A DNA stretch of 64,000 bases from Bacteroidales bacterium (GTDB taxonomy: Bacteria; Bacteroidota; Bacteroidia; Bacteroidales; F082), in NCBI GenBank assembly GCA_013141455.1, contig JABFQW010000086.1, positions 1 through 64,000 on the forward strand, in the 5' to 3' direction. Position numbers and translations under genes: made by a program. The notes under the pieces are model-generated. The model had not been told where the DNA came from and did not search any database. It saw nothing but the letters and a program-made list of their open reading frames with translations. How positions within the stretch are numbered: position 1 is the stretch's first letter; each line of letters opens with the position of its first letter. This document shows positions 44,298 through 52,943 of the stretch, in pieces.

Positions 44298-45947
44298 ATG
44301 CGATATAATATCATACAGACTTCAATATTTGCTTTCGTTGCCGCACTAATACCGGCTTTTTCGGTTTCCTGTTCCGAAAAAAAGCCTGTCGCCAAAACAG
44401 TAGCAACCGAAAACAAACTGACGGTTGATCAGCTACAAAACAAAATCAAAGGTGGATGGGCAGGTCAGACTATCGGCGTGGTGTATGGCGCACCGGTCGA
44501 ATTCAAATACCAGGGATCCATCATTCCAGAATACCAGAATATCCCATGGCGCGAGGCATATGTTAAATACTGGTGGGATAAAAAACCCGGTTTGTTTGAT
44601 GATATCTATACCGACCTGAATTTTGTGAATGTTTTCGAAAAATATGGCATGAATGTTTCGATGGATACCATAGCTATGCATTGGGCATCCACTGCCTATC
44701 ATCTGGCCCATGCCAACCAGGCATCCCGATACAATATTCTGAATGGCATCATGCCTCCTCAGTCGGGTAACTGGAAAAACAATCCCCATGCCGATGATCT
44801 TGATTTTCAGATTGAAGCCGATTTCATTGGTTTGATGGCTCCGGGCATGGTAAACAAGGCAACCGGAATTGCCGATCGTGTGGGTCATATCATGAACTGT
44901 GGCGATGGTTGGTATGGCGGTGTGTATGTGTCGGCCCTTTATTCGCTCGCCTTTGTTTCGAATGATGTAAATGAAATCGTTACCGAAGCCGTGAAAACTA
45001 TTCCTGCCGGCACGAAGTTCCATGATTGCATCGCCGACGTAGTTCAATGGCACAAACAATATCCCGACGACTGGAAGGCATGTTGGTTTGAGCTTGAGAA
45101 GAAATGGAATAATGATGTTGGATGCCCGAAAGGCTGTTTCCTGTCGTTTAATATCGATGCCAAAATAAATTCGGCTTATGTGACCATCGGCCTGTTATAT
45201 GGTAAAGGTGATTTCACCCGATCGATTGATATCGCGGCGCGCTGTGGCCAGGATGCTGACTGCAATCCGGCGACGGTTGGCGGCGTGTTGGGTGTAATGA
45301 CCGGTTATAAAAACATACCTGAATTCTGGTTAAAACCACTTCAGGAAATTGAACCCCTGAATTTTGAAGGAACACCCATGTCATTAAACAGGGCCTACGA
45401 CCTAAGTTATAAACATGCGTTGGAAACCATTAAAAGCGCAGGTGGATCAGTTGATGGCGAAAATATTTCAATTCCTTTTGAAGTACCGGTTGCGGTTGCA
45501 TTTGAACAGAATTTTGAAAGAACATTCCCGATTTTCCGCGATCGGTTCGATCGTTCTTTCACCGATGAATTGGTGTATGAATTTGAAGGGAATGGTTATA
45601 TTTTTTATGGTAATCTCGTGAAAAACTCGAAAATCGACAGGAATTATATCGACCGCGTTTCGAAGCGGGTTGGATCGGAAGTATTTGGACTGGCCGAACC
45701 CGATGACCCGTATGTGGCCGAGCTGGAAGTATATATTGATGGCAATCTCGACGAGCATGTTAAACTGCCTATGAAAAACACTTCGCGCCGCCTCGAACCG
45801 GCATGGAAATATCAGTTAAACGAAGGCAAACACACCGTTAAGTTGAAATGGCTGAATCCTCAAAAAGAATACGAAATCCGTATAAACGATATCATGGTAT
45901 ATGCTGAGAATCAACCGAAAAGTAATTTGCCCCAAAACATAAAGTAA
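44298..45947 (+). CDS. Lipoprotein ADP-ribosylglycohydrolase-family protein
   Basis: This 549-aa protein has a lipoprotein signal (AFSVSC, Cys25). An ARH domain spans about 45-390 (LQNKIKGGWAGQTIGVVYGAP, DDIYTD at 101-106, RCGQDADCNPATVGG with D319 and D321). A beta-sandwich-like tail (about 400-549, with AELEVYIDG and EGKHTVKLKWLNP) follows. The first metal motif DDIYTD differs from the classical DDT. It is a paralogue of both neighbours, closest to the next gene. It starts 13 bp after the previous gene, and its TAA overlaps the ATG of the next (TAATG). Confidence 0.85.
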   Translation: MRYNIIQTSIFAFVAALIPAFSVSCSEKKPVAKTVATENKLTVDQLQNKIKGGWAGQTIGVVYGAPVEFKYQGSIIPEYQNIPWREAYVKYWWDKKPGLFDDIYTDLNFVNVFEKYGMNVSMDTIAMHWASTAYHLAHANQASRYNILNGIMPPQSGNWKNNPHADDLDFQIEADFIGLMAPGMVNKATGIADRVGHIMNCGDGWYGGVYVSALYSLAFVSNDVNEIVTEAVKTIPAGTKFHDCIADVVQWHKQYPDDWKACWFELEKKWNNDVGCPKGCFLSFNIDAKINSAYVTIGLLYGKGDFTRSIDIAARCGQDADCNPATVGGVLGVMTGYKNIPEFWLKPLQEIEPLNFEGTPMSLNRAYDLSYKHALETIKSAGGSVDGENISIPFEVPVAVAFEQNFERTFPIFRDRFDRSFTDELVYEFEGNGYIFYGNLVKNSKIDRNYIDRVSKRVGSEVFGLAEPDDPYVAELEVYIDGNLDEHVKLPMKNTSRRLEPAWKYQLNEGKHTVKLKWLNPQKEYEIRINDIMVYAENQPKSNLPQNIK

Positions 45948-47506
45948 TGAGAATCAAATTAATAAATCTGTTTGTTGTTGCGTTTTCAATGGCATGGTGT
46001 TTCTCGGTTACCGGACAACAACTGCCCGAAAAAGTCAGCATGACCACGGCAGCGCTGAAGGATAAAATCAAAGGAGGATGGGCCGGACAAACCATTGGCT
46101 GCACTTTTGGCGGACCGACCGAATTTAAGTTCAAAGGGACAATGATTCAGCAATACCAGTCTATGGTTTGGTACGACGATTATATCAAAGAAACCTATGT
46201 CGTTGATCCGGGACTATACGATGATGTGTATCTTGATTTCACCTTCGTTGAGGTGCTCGAAAGAGTCGGTCTGGATGCTCCGGCCGATTCCTTTGCCGTT
46301 TCGTTTGCACGTGATGATTACAAACTCTGGCATGCCAACCAGGCCGCACGTTATAATATCCTGAACGGTATCATGCCACCGGCATCGGGCTTCTGGATGA
46401 ATAATCCTCATGCCGATGATATCGACTTCCAGATTGAAGCCGATTTTGCCGGCATGATGTCGCCGGGCATGATCAATACGGCTTCGGAAATCTGCGACCG
46501 CACCGGCCATATCATGAACTACGGCGATGGCTGGTATGGCGGCGTTTTCATGGCAGCCATGTATGCCACAGCCTTCGTTTCAAACGATATTGATTTTATC
46601 ATCGCACAGGGATTAAAACCGATTCCTGAACAAAGTAAATTTTACCAAGCCATTCATGATGTGATCGTCTGGCACAAACAATATCCCAACGACTGGAAAC
46701 AATGCTGGTTCGAGTTTGAGAAAAAACACACTTCCGAAAAGGGTTGTCCCGAAGGCGTTTTTAATGCTTTCAACATCGATGCGAGCGTGAATGCTGCCTA
46801 TGTGGTTATCGGAATGTTATACGGCGAAAAAGATTTTTTTAAAACCATGGATATTTCAACGCGCTGCGGGCAGGATTCAGATTGCAATCCGGCTACGGCA
46901 GCAGGTATTCTGGGTGTGTTGCTCGGGTACGATAAAATTCCGGATTTCTGGAAACCGGCTGTTGAAAAAGTTGAAAGCCTGAAGTTCCCGTATTCGGAAC
47001 TTACGCTGAACCAGATTTATGATCTGAGTTACAAACATGCTGTTCAACTCATTAATCAACAAGGTGGTGAGGTAAAGGATGATATGATTACCATCATCGT
47101 TCAGAAACCCGAAAAACTTCGCTTTGAGCAATCGTTCGAAGGTATTTTTCCAACCCGCGAACTGCTGGTTCGCACCGATCATCTTGATAACAATATCACA
47201 ATCGATTTCAATGGCACTGGCATCGTCGTGTTGGGAAATGTTAAAAGCGTATGTAGCATTGCAAAAAGCGATTATGTTGCTCAACTGGAGGTGTATATCG
47301 ATGGCGTGAAGACGGCACAATTCCCGATGCCGTACGATTATATTATACGTAAATACGACATCTACCACAATTACCGGATTCCGAAAGGAAATCACCATCT
47401 CGAAGTGAAATGGGTGAATCAGGACCCCGATTTCAGGATGTATTTCAGATCGTTTGTGGTGTATGACAATGAGCCTGCAAAATCAAATTATCCCGAAATA
47501 AAGTAA
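45947..47506 (+). CDS. Exported ADP-ribosylglycohydrolase-family protein
   Basis: This 519-aa protein has a signal peptide (FSMAWCFSVTGQQ). It has the same layout as the previous gene product: ARH domain about 33-375 (LKDKIKGGWAGQTIGCTFGGP, first motif DDVYLD at 92-97, RCGQDSDCNPATAAG), then the same beta-sandwich-like tail (AQLEVYIDG, GNHHLEVKWVNQ). Relative to its paralogue the Thr of the first metal motif is Leu, so metal binding may be altered. It overlaps the upstream stop by 1 bp; the next gene follows after 5 bp. Function on ADP-ribose or another N-riboside is inference. Confidence 0.85.
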   Translation: MRIKLINLFVVAFSMAWCFSVTGQQLPEKVSMTTAALKDKIKGGWAGQTIGCTFGGPTEFKFKGTMIQQYQSMVWYDDYIKETYVVDPGLYDDVYLDFTFVEVLERVGLDAPADSFAVSFARDDYKLWHANQAARYNILNGIMPPASGFWMNNPHADDIDFQIEADFAGMMSPGMINTASEICDRTGHIMNYGDGWYGGVFMAAMYATAFVSNDIDFIIAQGLKPIPEQSKFYQAIHDVIVWHKQYPNDWKQCWFEFEKKHTSEKGCPEGVFNAFNIDASVNAAYVVIGMLYGEKDFFKTMDISTRCGQDSDCNPATAAGILGVLLGYDKIPDFWKPAVEKVESLKFPYSELTLNQIYDLSYKHAVQLINQQGGEVKDDMITIIVQKPEKLRFEQSFEGIFPTRELLVRTDHLDNNITIDFNGTGIVVLGNVKSVCSIAKSDYVAQLEVYIDGVKTAQFPMPYDYIIRKYDIYHNYRIPKGNHHLEVKWVNQDPDFRMYFRSFVVYDNEPAKSNYPEIK

Positions 47507-47511
47507 AGGAA

Positions 47512-49128
47512 ATGAAAATCCAACCTACAGCTTACATTCGGTTGATCCTCACTTTGCTGGGTGGATGGTTCCTTGTTACGGCTATGGTTTCCTGTAAAAA
47601 AGAAACGCCAAAAAAGGAAGAACCGATTCCCTTTGTTCGTCTGTTGAAAGACCGTCAGTTTAAAAGCAATATTTTGAAACGCGATATTGATTATGCTGTT
47701 TTGCTCCCTGCTGAATATGAAAATTCAAACGATTCGTTTCCGGTGGTTTATCTGTTACATGGTTTTGGTGATAACGAAACAGCATGGATTACCGGCGGAT
47801 TGATTCAATATTATGTCGATCAGAATGCCGCCTCCACCGTCCCGATGATTTATGTAATGCCTGTTGGTTTCAATTCTTATTACGTCAACAAATACAATGG
47901 CCAGTATCCGTATATGGATATGTTTGTGAATGAGTTGGTTCCTTTGGTCGATTCGTTGTTCAGGACAAAAACTGATCCGAACCAGCGTGCCGTGATGGGC
48001 TATTCGATGGGTGGTTATGGCGCCATGATCATGCCGGTTAAAAACCCTGATGTTTTCAAAACGGGTGTAGCATTGAGCATGTCGTTCCGTACGAATGAGC
48101 AGTATCTCGACGAACCGCAGAGTGTGTTCGATTACCAATGGGGACCAATTTTTGGTGGTTACGGAATGAGTGGTGAAGCACGATTTACAGATTATTTTAA
48201 ACAATACAGTCCTTTCCAGTTTCTGCAAAACACTGATGATCAATCGATGACAGGGCTTAATCTGTTTTTCGATTGTGGTGATGATGAGGAAAGCCTGTCG
48301 GAAACCAATAATTTGTTGCATAGCATGTTGCGCGACCGATCGATAAAGCATGAATACCGGATGCGAAGTGGTTATCACAGCTGGGATTACTGGAAAAAAT
48401 CGCTGCCTGAAGCCTTGAAATACATCAGTTATGCGGTGCAGCAGAAACCATATCCGGATGAAAATAACCTCCTCGATTATGGCGTTGAAATTTCGTCTGA
48501 CAAAATTTTACTGCATCAGGTAGAAGCATCTGAACAGATTTATCACGTTGTGTTACCATCCGATTATAGTACGACGACAAGCGACTATCCGGTGATTCTG
48601 GTGTTTCACGATGAAGAAATAAATGTTCCCCCTCAGGTGTCAAATAAAATACTGAGTTTGTTGAATAATCAGATCGTGGCGGCAAAACTACCTGCTTCAA
48701 TCATTGTAGAAGTCCCGGTTGGAGCTTCACAACCCGATCAGGATGTAATACAAAAGCTTATCAATGAGGTAGATGCTGAATACCGAATAAGCGATAAACG
48801 TGAAGAATGGATTGCTATCGGGAACAAAAATGGTGGCAGACTGGCGTTTGATCTGGTGTCGCAACATTCCGAAAAAATTCACGCCTGTTTGCTTTTTGAT
48901 GCGCTGCTGCCTGATAATCCTGACATTACTGACACTTCAATCATATATTATCTTGATATCACTGACGAAGGCTTGCAATACAAAACCAACAATGAACTTT
49001 ACCTGAACCTGAGAAAAAACGAAGTTCCCCACGAATACCGTGTTCGTCAGGGTTTGGCAAGCGATAATGATTTTCTGAATGGCATTTTTGAAGCCATCGG
49101 TTTTATAAACAAAAACCTGAAAAGCTAA
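47512..49128 (+). CDS. Two-domain esterase (CE1/EstD type) lipoprotein, second domain inactive
   Basis: This 538-aa protein has lipobox AMVSC (Cys28). The N-terminal esterase domain (about 45-310) has VVYLLHGFGDNETAW, nucleophile S165 in GYSMGG, acid Asp near 254-257 and H289 in RSGYHSWDYW. The C-terminal half (about 320-538) repeats the fold (HEYRVRQG), but the nucleophile position is K439 (GNKNGG) and the His position is Ala516, so it is a non-catalytic copy. By family knowledge the first domain would remove acyl esters from sugars or small molecules. It lies between the ARH trio and a second similar esterase. Confidence 0.87.
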   Translation: MKIQPTAYIRLILTLLGGWFLVTAMVSCKKETPKKEEPIPFVRLLKDRQFKSNILKRDIDYAVLLPAEYENSNDSFPVVYLLHGFGDNETAWITGGLIQYYVDQNAASTVPMIYVMPVGFNSYYVNKYNGQYPYMDMFVNELVPLVDSLFRTKTDPNQRAVMGYSMGGYGAMIMPVKNPDVFKTGVALSMSFRTNEQYLDEPQSVFDYQWGPIFGGYGMSGEARFTDYFKQYSPFQFLQNTDDQSMTGLNLFFDCGDDEESLSETNNLLHSMLRDRSIKHEYRMRSGYHSWDYWKKSLPEALKYISYAVQQKPYPDENNLLDYGVEISSDKILLHQVEASEQIYHVVLPSDYSTTTSDYPVILVFHDEEINVPPQVSNKILSLLNNQIVAAKLPASIIVEVPVGASQPDQDVIQKLINEVDAEYRISDKREEWIAIGNKNGGRLAFDLVSQHSEKIHACLLFDALLPDNPDITDTSIIYYLDITDEGLQYKTNNELYLNLRKNEVPHEYRVRQGLASDNDFLNGIFEAIGFINKNLKS

Positions 49129-49129
49129 T

Positions 49130-50689
49130 ATGAAAAAGACCCTTGCTTTTGTTTTTCTTTTCCTGCTTTTCGTAAGCAACGGCGCTTTCAGCCAGCTCCT
49201 GACGATGGAGAGTCTGGTTATGCCAAGTAAAATTCTGAATCACGAGGTTCGTTTTTCGGTCTGTCTGCCAAAAGATTATTATACCGATAAGTTGCGCTAT
49301 CCGGTGGTTTATATGTTACATGGTTTGGGTGACGATGAAACTTCATGGCTCGAATACGGACGCATCGAACAGATTTCCACGCAACTCACCAACGATAACG
49401 AAATCGTTCCCATGATTTACGTGATGCCACAGGGATTCCGATGCTATTATTCGAACAGTTACGATTCAGCATTCATGTATCGCGATATGTTTGTGAGAGA
49501 ATTCGTGCCCTATATCGACAGTATGTTTCATACAAAAGCCGATCGGAGCCAACGGGCTGTCACTGGCTATTCGATGGGTGGATTTGGCGCCATGATGTTG
49601 CCACTGAAAAACCCGGAGATGTTTGCCGTTTCAGTGCCATTGAGCATGTCGGTGCGGACAGATGATCAATACGAAACCGAAGATGCCAAAGGGTGGGACC
49701 AGCAATGGGGTAGCATTTTTGGAGGAATGGGCAAAACCGGAGAAGACCGGATAACAGCATTTTACAAAACAAACAGTCCGTTTTATGTGTTGAAAACCTT
49801 TGCCGTGCAATCCGGTTACAAATTGTCATTCTATCTTGATAATGGCGATAAGGAAGGAACACTGGCCAAAAGCAATGAGGCGTTGCACATACTGATGCAT
49901 CAGTTGCAGATTACACATGAATACCGCGTGCGGCAGGGCGGACACAGTTTTTCTCATTGGTGTTCGGTCATGCCCGATGCCCTGCGGTTTATGAGTGATG
50001 CCTTCGAAAACAAACCTTATCGTGGTGATATATCGCGAATGGCAAATCTTGTACCGGTTGAGGGTGTTCTATTGCAAAAAATGATTTTTAATGGTCTGGA
50101 AAACCAGGTTTTTTTGCCTGAAAATTATTTTCATTCGAACCGTCAATATCCTGTATTGTACGTGCATGGCGATTTCCAGGTTAGTGAGCTACAAAAGGTA
50201 GCCAGGTTGGTGCGGTCACAAATTCAACACAATCAGCTTCCGGAAATGGTGGTAGCCTTTGTGCCATCGCAGGATTTCGGATCGCTCAGAAAATGCATGG
50301 ATGAAATGGAAAATCAATTCAGGATTCGGAAAGGATTCCGTTTCAGGGCCTTACTCGATTACAGGGGATCAGCTTTATCCGGCTCTTTGGCCGAGGTTAA
50401 AGAAGAAGAATTCAGGATGCTGGTATTGTCGGATGCAAAATTAGACAAAGACGATGTACAATTATTCACCGACAAACCGGATGGTAAGGCATTTGAGCGC
50501 ACTTCGGTTTTTTTGGATGCACCCGATCAGGGATCATCTTACGAAGGATACGGGGGTTTACACATCGTATTAAAGAAAAAGGAAATCAGTCATGAATACC
50601 GTGTGCGTGAAGGCTACGGTGGTTTCGATTGGTTTTTACAAGGTTTACCCGAGATTTTAAAGTTTACAGCGGAAAGTTTTCACAAATAA
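49130..50689 (+). CDS. Two-domain exported esterase (CE1/EstD type), second domain inactive
   Basis: This 519-aa protein has a signal peptide (FVSNGAFSQ). The N-terminal esterase domain has VVYMLHGLGDDETSW, S148 in GYSMGG, acid in DNGDKEGT and H272 in RQGGHSFSHW. The C-terminal half (about 300-519) keeps HEYRVREGYGGFDWF but has lost the GxSxG (DYRGSALS) and the His is Gly, so it is non-catalytic. It is a paralogue of the previous gene, starting 1 bp after its stop. It is probably periplasmic or surface-attached, and deacylation of a ribose-containing substrate is inference. The transporter gene follows after 25 bp. Confidence 0.87.
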   Translation: MKKTLAFVFLFLLFVSNGAFSQLLTMESLVMPSKILNHEVRFSVCLPKDYYTDKLRYPVVYMLHGLGDDETSWLEYGRIEQISTQLTNDNEIVPMIYVMPQGFRCYYSNSYDSAFMYRDMFVREFVPYIDSMFHTKADRSQRAVTGYSMGGFGAMMLPLKNPEMFAVSVPLSMSVRTDDQYETEDAKGWDQQWGSIFGGMGKTGEDRITAFYKTNSPFYVLKTFAVQSGYKLSFYLDNGDKEGTLAKSNEALHILMHQLQITHEYRVRQGGHSFSHWCSVMPDALRFMSDAFENKPYRGDISRMANLVPVEGVLLQKMIFNGLENQVFLPENYFHSNRQYPVLYVHGDFQVSELQKVARLVRSQIQHNQLPEMVVAFVPSQDFGSLRKCMDEMENQFRIRKGFRFRALLDYRGSALSGSLAEVKEEEFRMLVLSDAKLDKDDVQLFTDKPDGKAFERTSVFLDAPDQGSSYEGYGGLHIVLKKKEISHEYRVREGYGGFDWFLQGLPEILKFTAESFHK

Positions 50690-50714
50690 TGAATATTAAC
50701 TAAAACGTAAAACC

Positions 50715-51731
50715 ATGTTTATTGTAAGTAGTTACACATTAGCAGTCGTTCTCTGCTTCATCACCATGCTTTGCTGGGGATCGTGGGCCAATACCCAGAA
50801 AATCGCCGCCAAAAGCTGGCGTTTCGAGCTCTTTTACTGGGATTATGTGATCGGAATTCTTCTGTTTTCATTGCTTTTTGGTTTCACCTTCGGAAGCAAT
50901 GGCACGGTTGGAATGGGTTTCGTGGAGAGTATCAGTCAGGCAAGTATATCAAGCATGATCAATCCGATTATCGGAGGCATCATTTTTAACCTTTCGAATA
51001 TTCTGCTCGTGGCAGCCATCGCCATTGCCGGAATGGCCATCGCGTTTCCGGTTGGGGTTGGTCTATGTATGGTTTTAGGTGTACTCATCAATTACATCGC
51101 GACTCCCATGGGCGATCCGGTATTACTGTTTACAGGTGTTGGTATCGTTGTTATTGCCATCATCCTCGATGCGCTGGCTTACGAAAAACTCACCTTAAGT
51201 GAAAAGAAAACACCTACAAAAGGAATCATCCTTTCGGTTGTGGCCGGATTTTTAATGGCCTGGTTCTTTCGTTTCGTTGCGAGTGCGATTGCCGTTGATC
51301 CTGAAAACACAGCTGCCGGAATGGCCGAGGCTGGAAAACTGACACCTTATGCAGCCTTTTTCTTCTTCGTGATTGGTATCGTCATCAGTAATTTTTTATT
51401 CAATACTTACCTGATGAAGAAGCCTATCGAAGGCGCTCCTGCAACTTTTGTCCAGTATTTTCAGGGCAATTTACGTAGTCATTTATCCGGAATTATCGGT
51501 GGTATGATCTGGGCTTTAGGAACCTCGCTGAGCTTGTTGGCAGCCAACAAAGCCGGCTATGCCATTTCTTTTGGTCTGGGTCAGGGCGCAACAATGATCG
51601 GTGCTTTTTGGGGTGTTTTTATCTGGAAAGAATTCAAAGGTGCAAGCAAGTCAGTCAATCTGCTGTTAGCCCTGATGTTCCTATTGTTTACAGCCGGTTT
51701 GGCTTTGATCATCGCGGCGGGAAATAATTAA
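50715..51731 (+). CDS. GRP-family (glucose/ribose porter) sugar transporter
   Basis: This 338-aa inner-membrane protein has about ten hydrophobic segments. It starts MFIVSSYTLAVVLCFITMLCWGSWANTQKIA, typical of the GRP/RhaT-type drug/metabolite superfamily. ILSVVAGFLMAWFFRFVA and the end GAFWGVFIWKEFKGASKSVNLLLALMFLL also fit. The family includes RbsU and GlcU, proton-coupled ribose and glucose uptake proteins. With ribokinase in the same operon, ribose is the likely cargo. It is the last gene of the operon. Repeat heptamers lie downstream, and no strong terminator is seen. Confidence 0.88.
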   Translation: MFIVSSYTLAVVLCFITMLCWGSWANTQKIAAKSWRFELFYWDYVIGILLFSLLFGFTFGSNGTVGMGFVESISQASISSMINPIIGGIIFNLSNILLVAAIAIAGMAIAFPVGVGLCMVLGVLINYIATPMGDPVLLFTGVGIVVIAIILDALAYEKLTLSEKKTPTKGIILSVVAGFLMAWFFRFVASAIAVDPENTAAGMAEAGKLTPYAAFFFFVIGIVISNFLFNTYLMKKPIEGAPATFVQYFQGNLRSHLSGIIGGMIWALGTSLSLLAANKAGYAISFGLGQGATMIGAFWGVFIWKEFKGASKSVNLLLALMFLLFTAGLALIIAAGNN

Positions 51732-51803
51732 TATTTTGAGATTATTGGAAATGAATAAAAAATTAATTCGAAATATAAAGCCACTTCGGAGAACCTCAGT
51801 GGC

Positions 51804-51824
51804 CGGGCTTCGGGCTTCGGGCTT
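51804..51824. repeat. Three perfect CGGGCTT heptamers
   Basis: Three contiguous 7-bp copies lie between the sugar transporter and a lipoprotein gene. Just before them GCCACT and AGTGGC (about 51780-51803) form a short hairpin without a T-tract. The 175-bp gap holds nothing else clear. Confidence 0.8.
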
Positions 51825-51906
51825 CTAACTTTAAAAAAAACCTTATCACAAAATAATTAATATCAATTTAATCAACACTTTAACTAACATTTAAAATTTT
51901 AACAAA

Positions 51907-52680
51907 ATGAAAAAAGCGCTTTATTTACTGCTGTTTGTTGCCACGGCAACTGTAGCAATTTCGTCATGTAAAAAAGACAACGGGGGCGACGATCCTATCG
52001 TTGTTGTGGCTTCTCCGATCAAAACGATGGGCGTTGTTTACCCCGACGGCGTTGAAAGGTATGATTTTACCTATGACGCAACTTCCAAAAAAATCAGCAA
52101 AATCGAGGACTACTGGAATGATGAACTCGACAAAACTCTGGTTTATGATTATTCAGTAGCCGGAAAACTTACTATTACCGGTGGCAGCGACCCTATCGTG
52201 TATGACCTCAACGCTGCGGGCTATGTTTCAAAAGATGTCTGGAGCACCGATGAATGGGCTGCTTATGAATACAATACCGATGGTTATCTTATCAAGGTTA
52301 CCGAACACTGGGGTGGTGCTGACCATCTGAAGAACGAAATAGAAATCGTAAATGGCAATGTTGTAAAACAAACCACCTACGATGATGACGGTGTAACTGT
52401 TAAGAAAATCAAGACTTTCACCTACACTACCGGTGACAATGTGAACGACATTCACCAAACAAGCATGATCGACAGCAACACCAAACCCATCGGAAATCTG
52501 TTTGGGAAACCAAGCAAGAAACTCAATGATTATCTCGAATACTGGGATCCAAGAGAAGAGCCGATTGAAAAGAGCAGAACTACCATCACCTATGAGTTCG
52601 ATACCAAAAACCGTCCATCGATGATCACCAGGGTTGGTGTTGACTGGCAGGAAGTTTATACCTACACCTATGTCGAATAA
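51907..52680 (+). CDS. Small lipoprotein with YD-repeat-like sequence
   Basis: This 257-aa protein has lipobox AISSC (Cys21). Its sequence is rich in beta turns of YD/RHS-like type (VYDYSVAGKLTITGG, YEYNTDGYLIKVTEHW, YEFDTKNRPSMITRV). Similar Bacteroidota lipoproteins carry such YD-like repeats, but their role is unknown. It is 175 bp after the ribose operon and may be a weak extension of it, but the repeats between and a terminator after it suggest a separate unit. Confidence 0.7.
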   Translation: MKKALYLLLFVATATVAISSCKKDNGGDDPIVVVASPIKTMGVVYPDGVERYDFTYDATSKKISKIEDYWNDELDKTLVYDYSVAGKLTITGGSDPIVYDLNAAGYVSKDVWSTDEWAAYEYNTDGYLIKVTEHWGGADHLKNEIEIVNGNVVKQTTYDDDGVTVKKIKTFTYTTGDNVNDIHQTSMIDSNTKPIGNLFGKPSKKLNDYLEYWDPREEPIEKSRTTITYEFDTKNRPSMITRVGVDWQEVYTYTYVE

Positions 52681-52727
52681 AAAATTGGTTAAGCATAATT
52701 GTTTTTTTTGATTAGTGATGAATGGTG

Positions 52728-52770
52728 AAAGAAAGGTCAGCTGTATTGATTGCGGTTGCCTTTCTTTTTT
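52728..52770 (+). terminator. Terminator after the YD-like lipoprotein
   Basis: AAAGAAAGG (52728-52736) and CCTTTCTTT (52759-52767) form a perfect 9-bp stem with a 22-nt loop, followed by a T-run. It is shortly after the stop at 52680. The remaining gap to 52944 shows a GTAAC/GTTAC hairpin-like stretch but no gene. Confidence 0.6.
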
Positions 52771-52943
52771 GTAACTATACTTCAATCAAAAAGTTACAAA
52801 CACATCAAAAATCGTTATTCAATGTTACTTGTTCTTTAATTATAAGAGGGCAACATTAATGACGAATGCCAATTTGTCCATAAACTAAGTTTCCGATTTA
52901 AACCCACAACGTATTCTCTACAACCAAAAACCCCGTCAATCCC

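Noticed and set aside
51780-51803. Hairpin GCCACT/AGTGGC as terminator of the sugar transporter gene
   Set aside because: A T-tract does not follow it, and the stem is only 6 bp.
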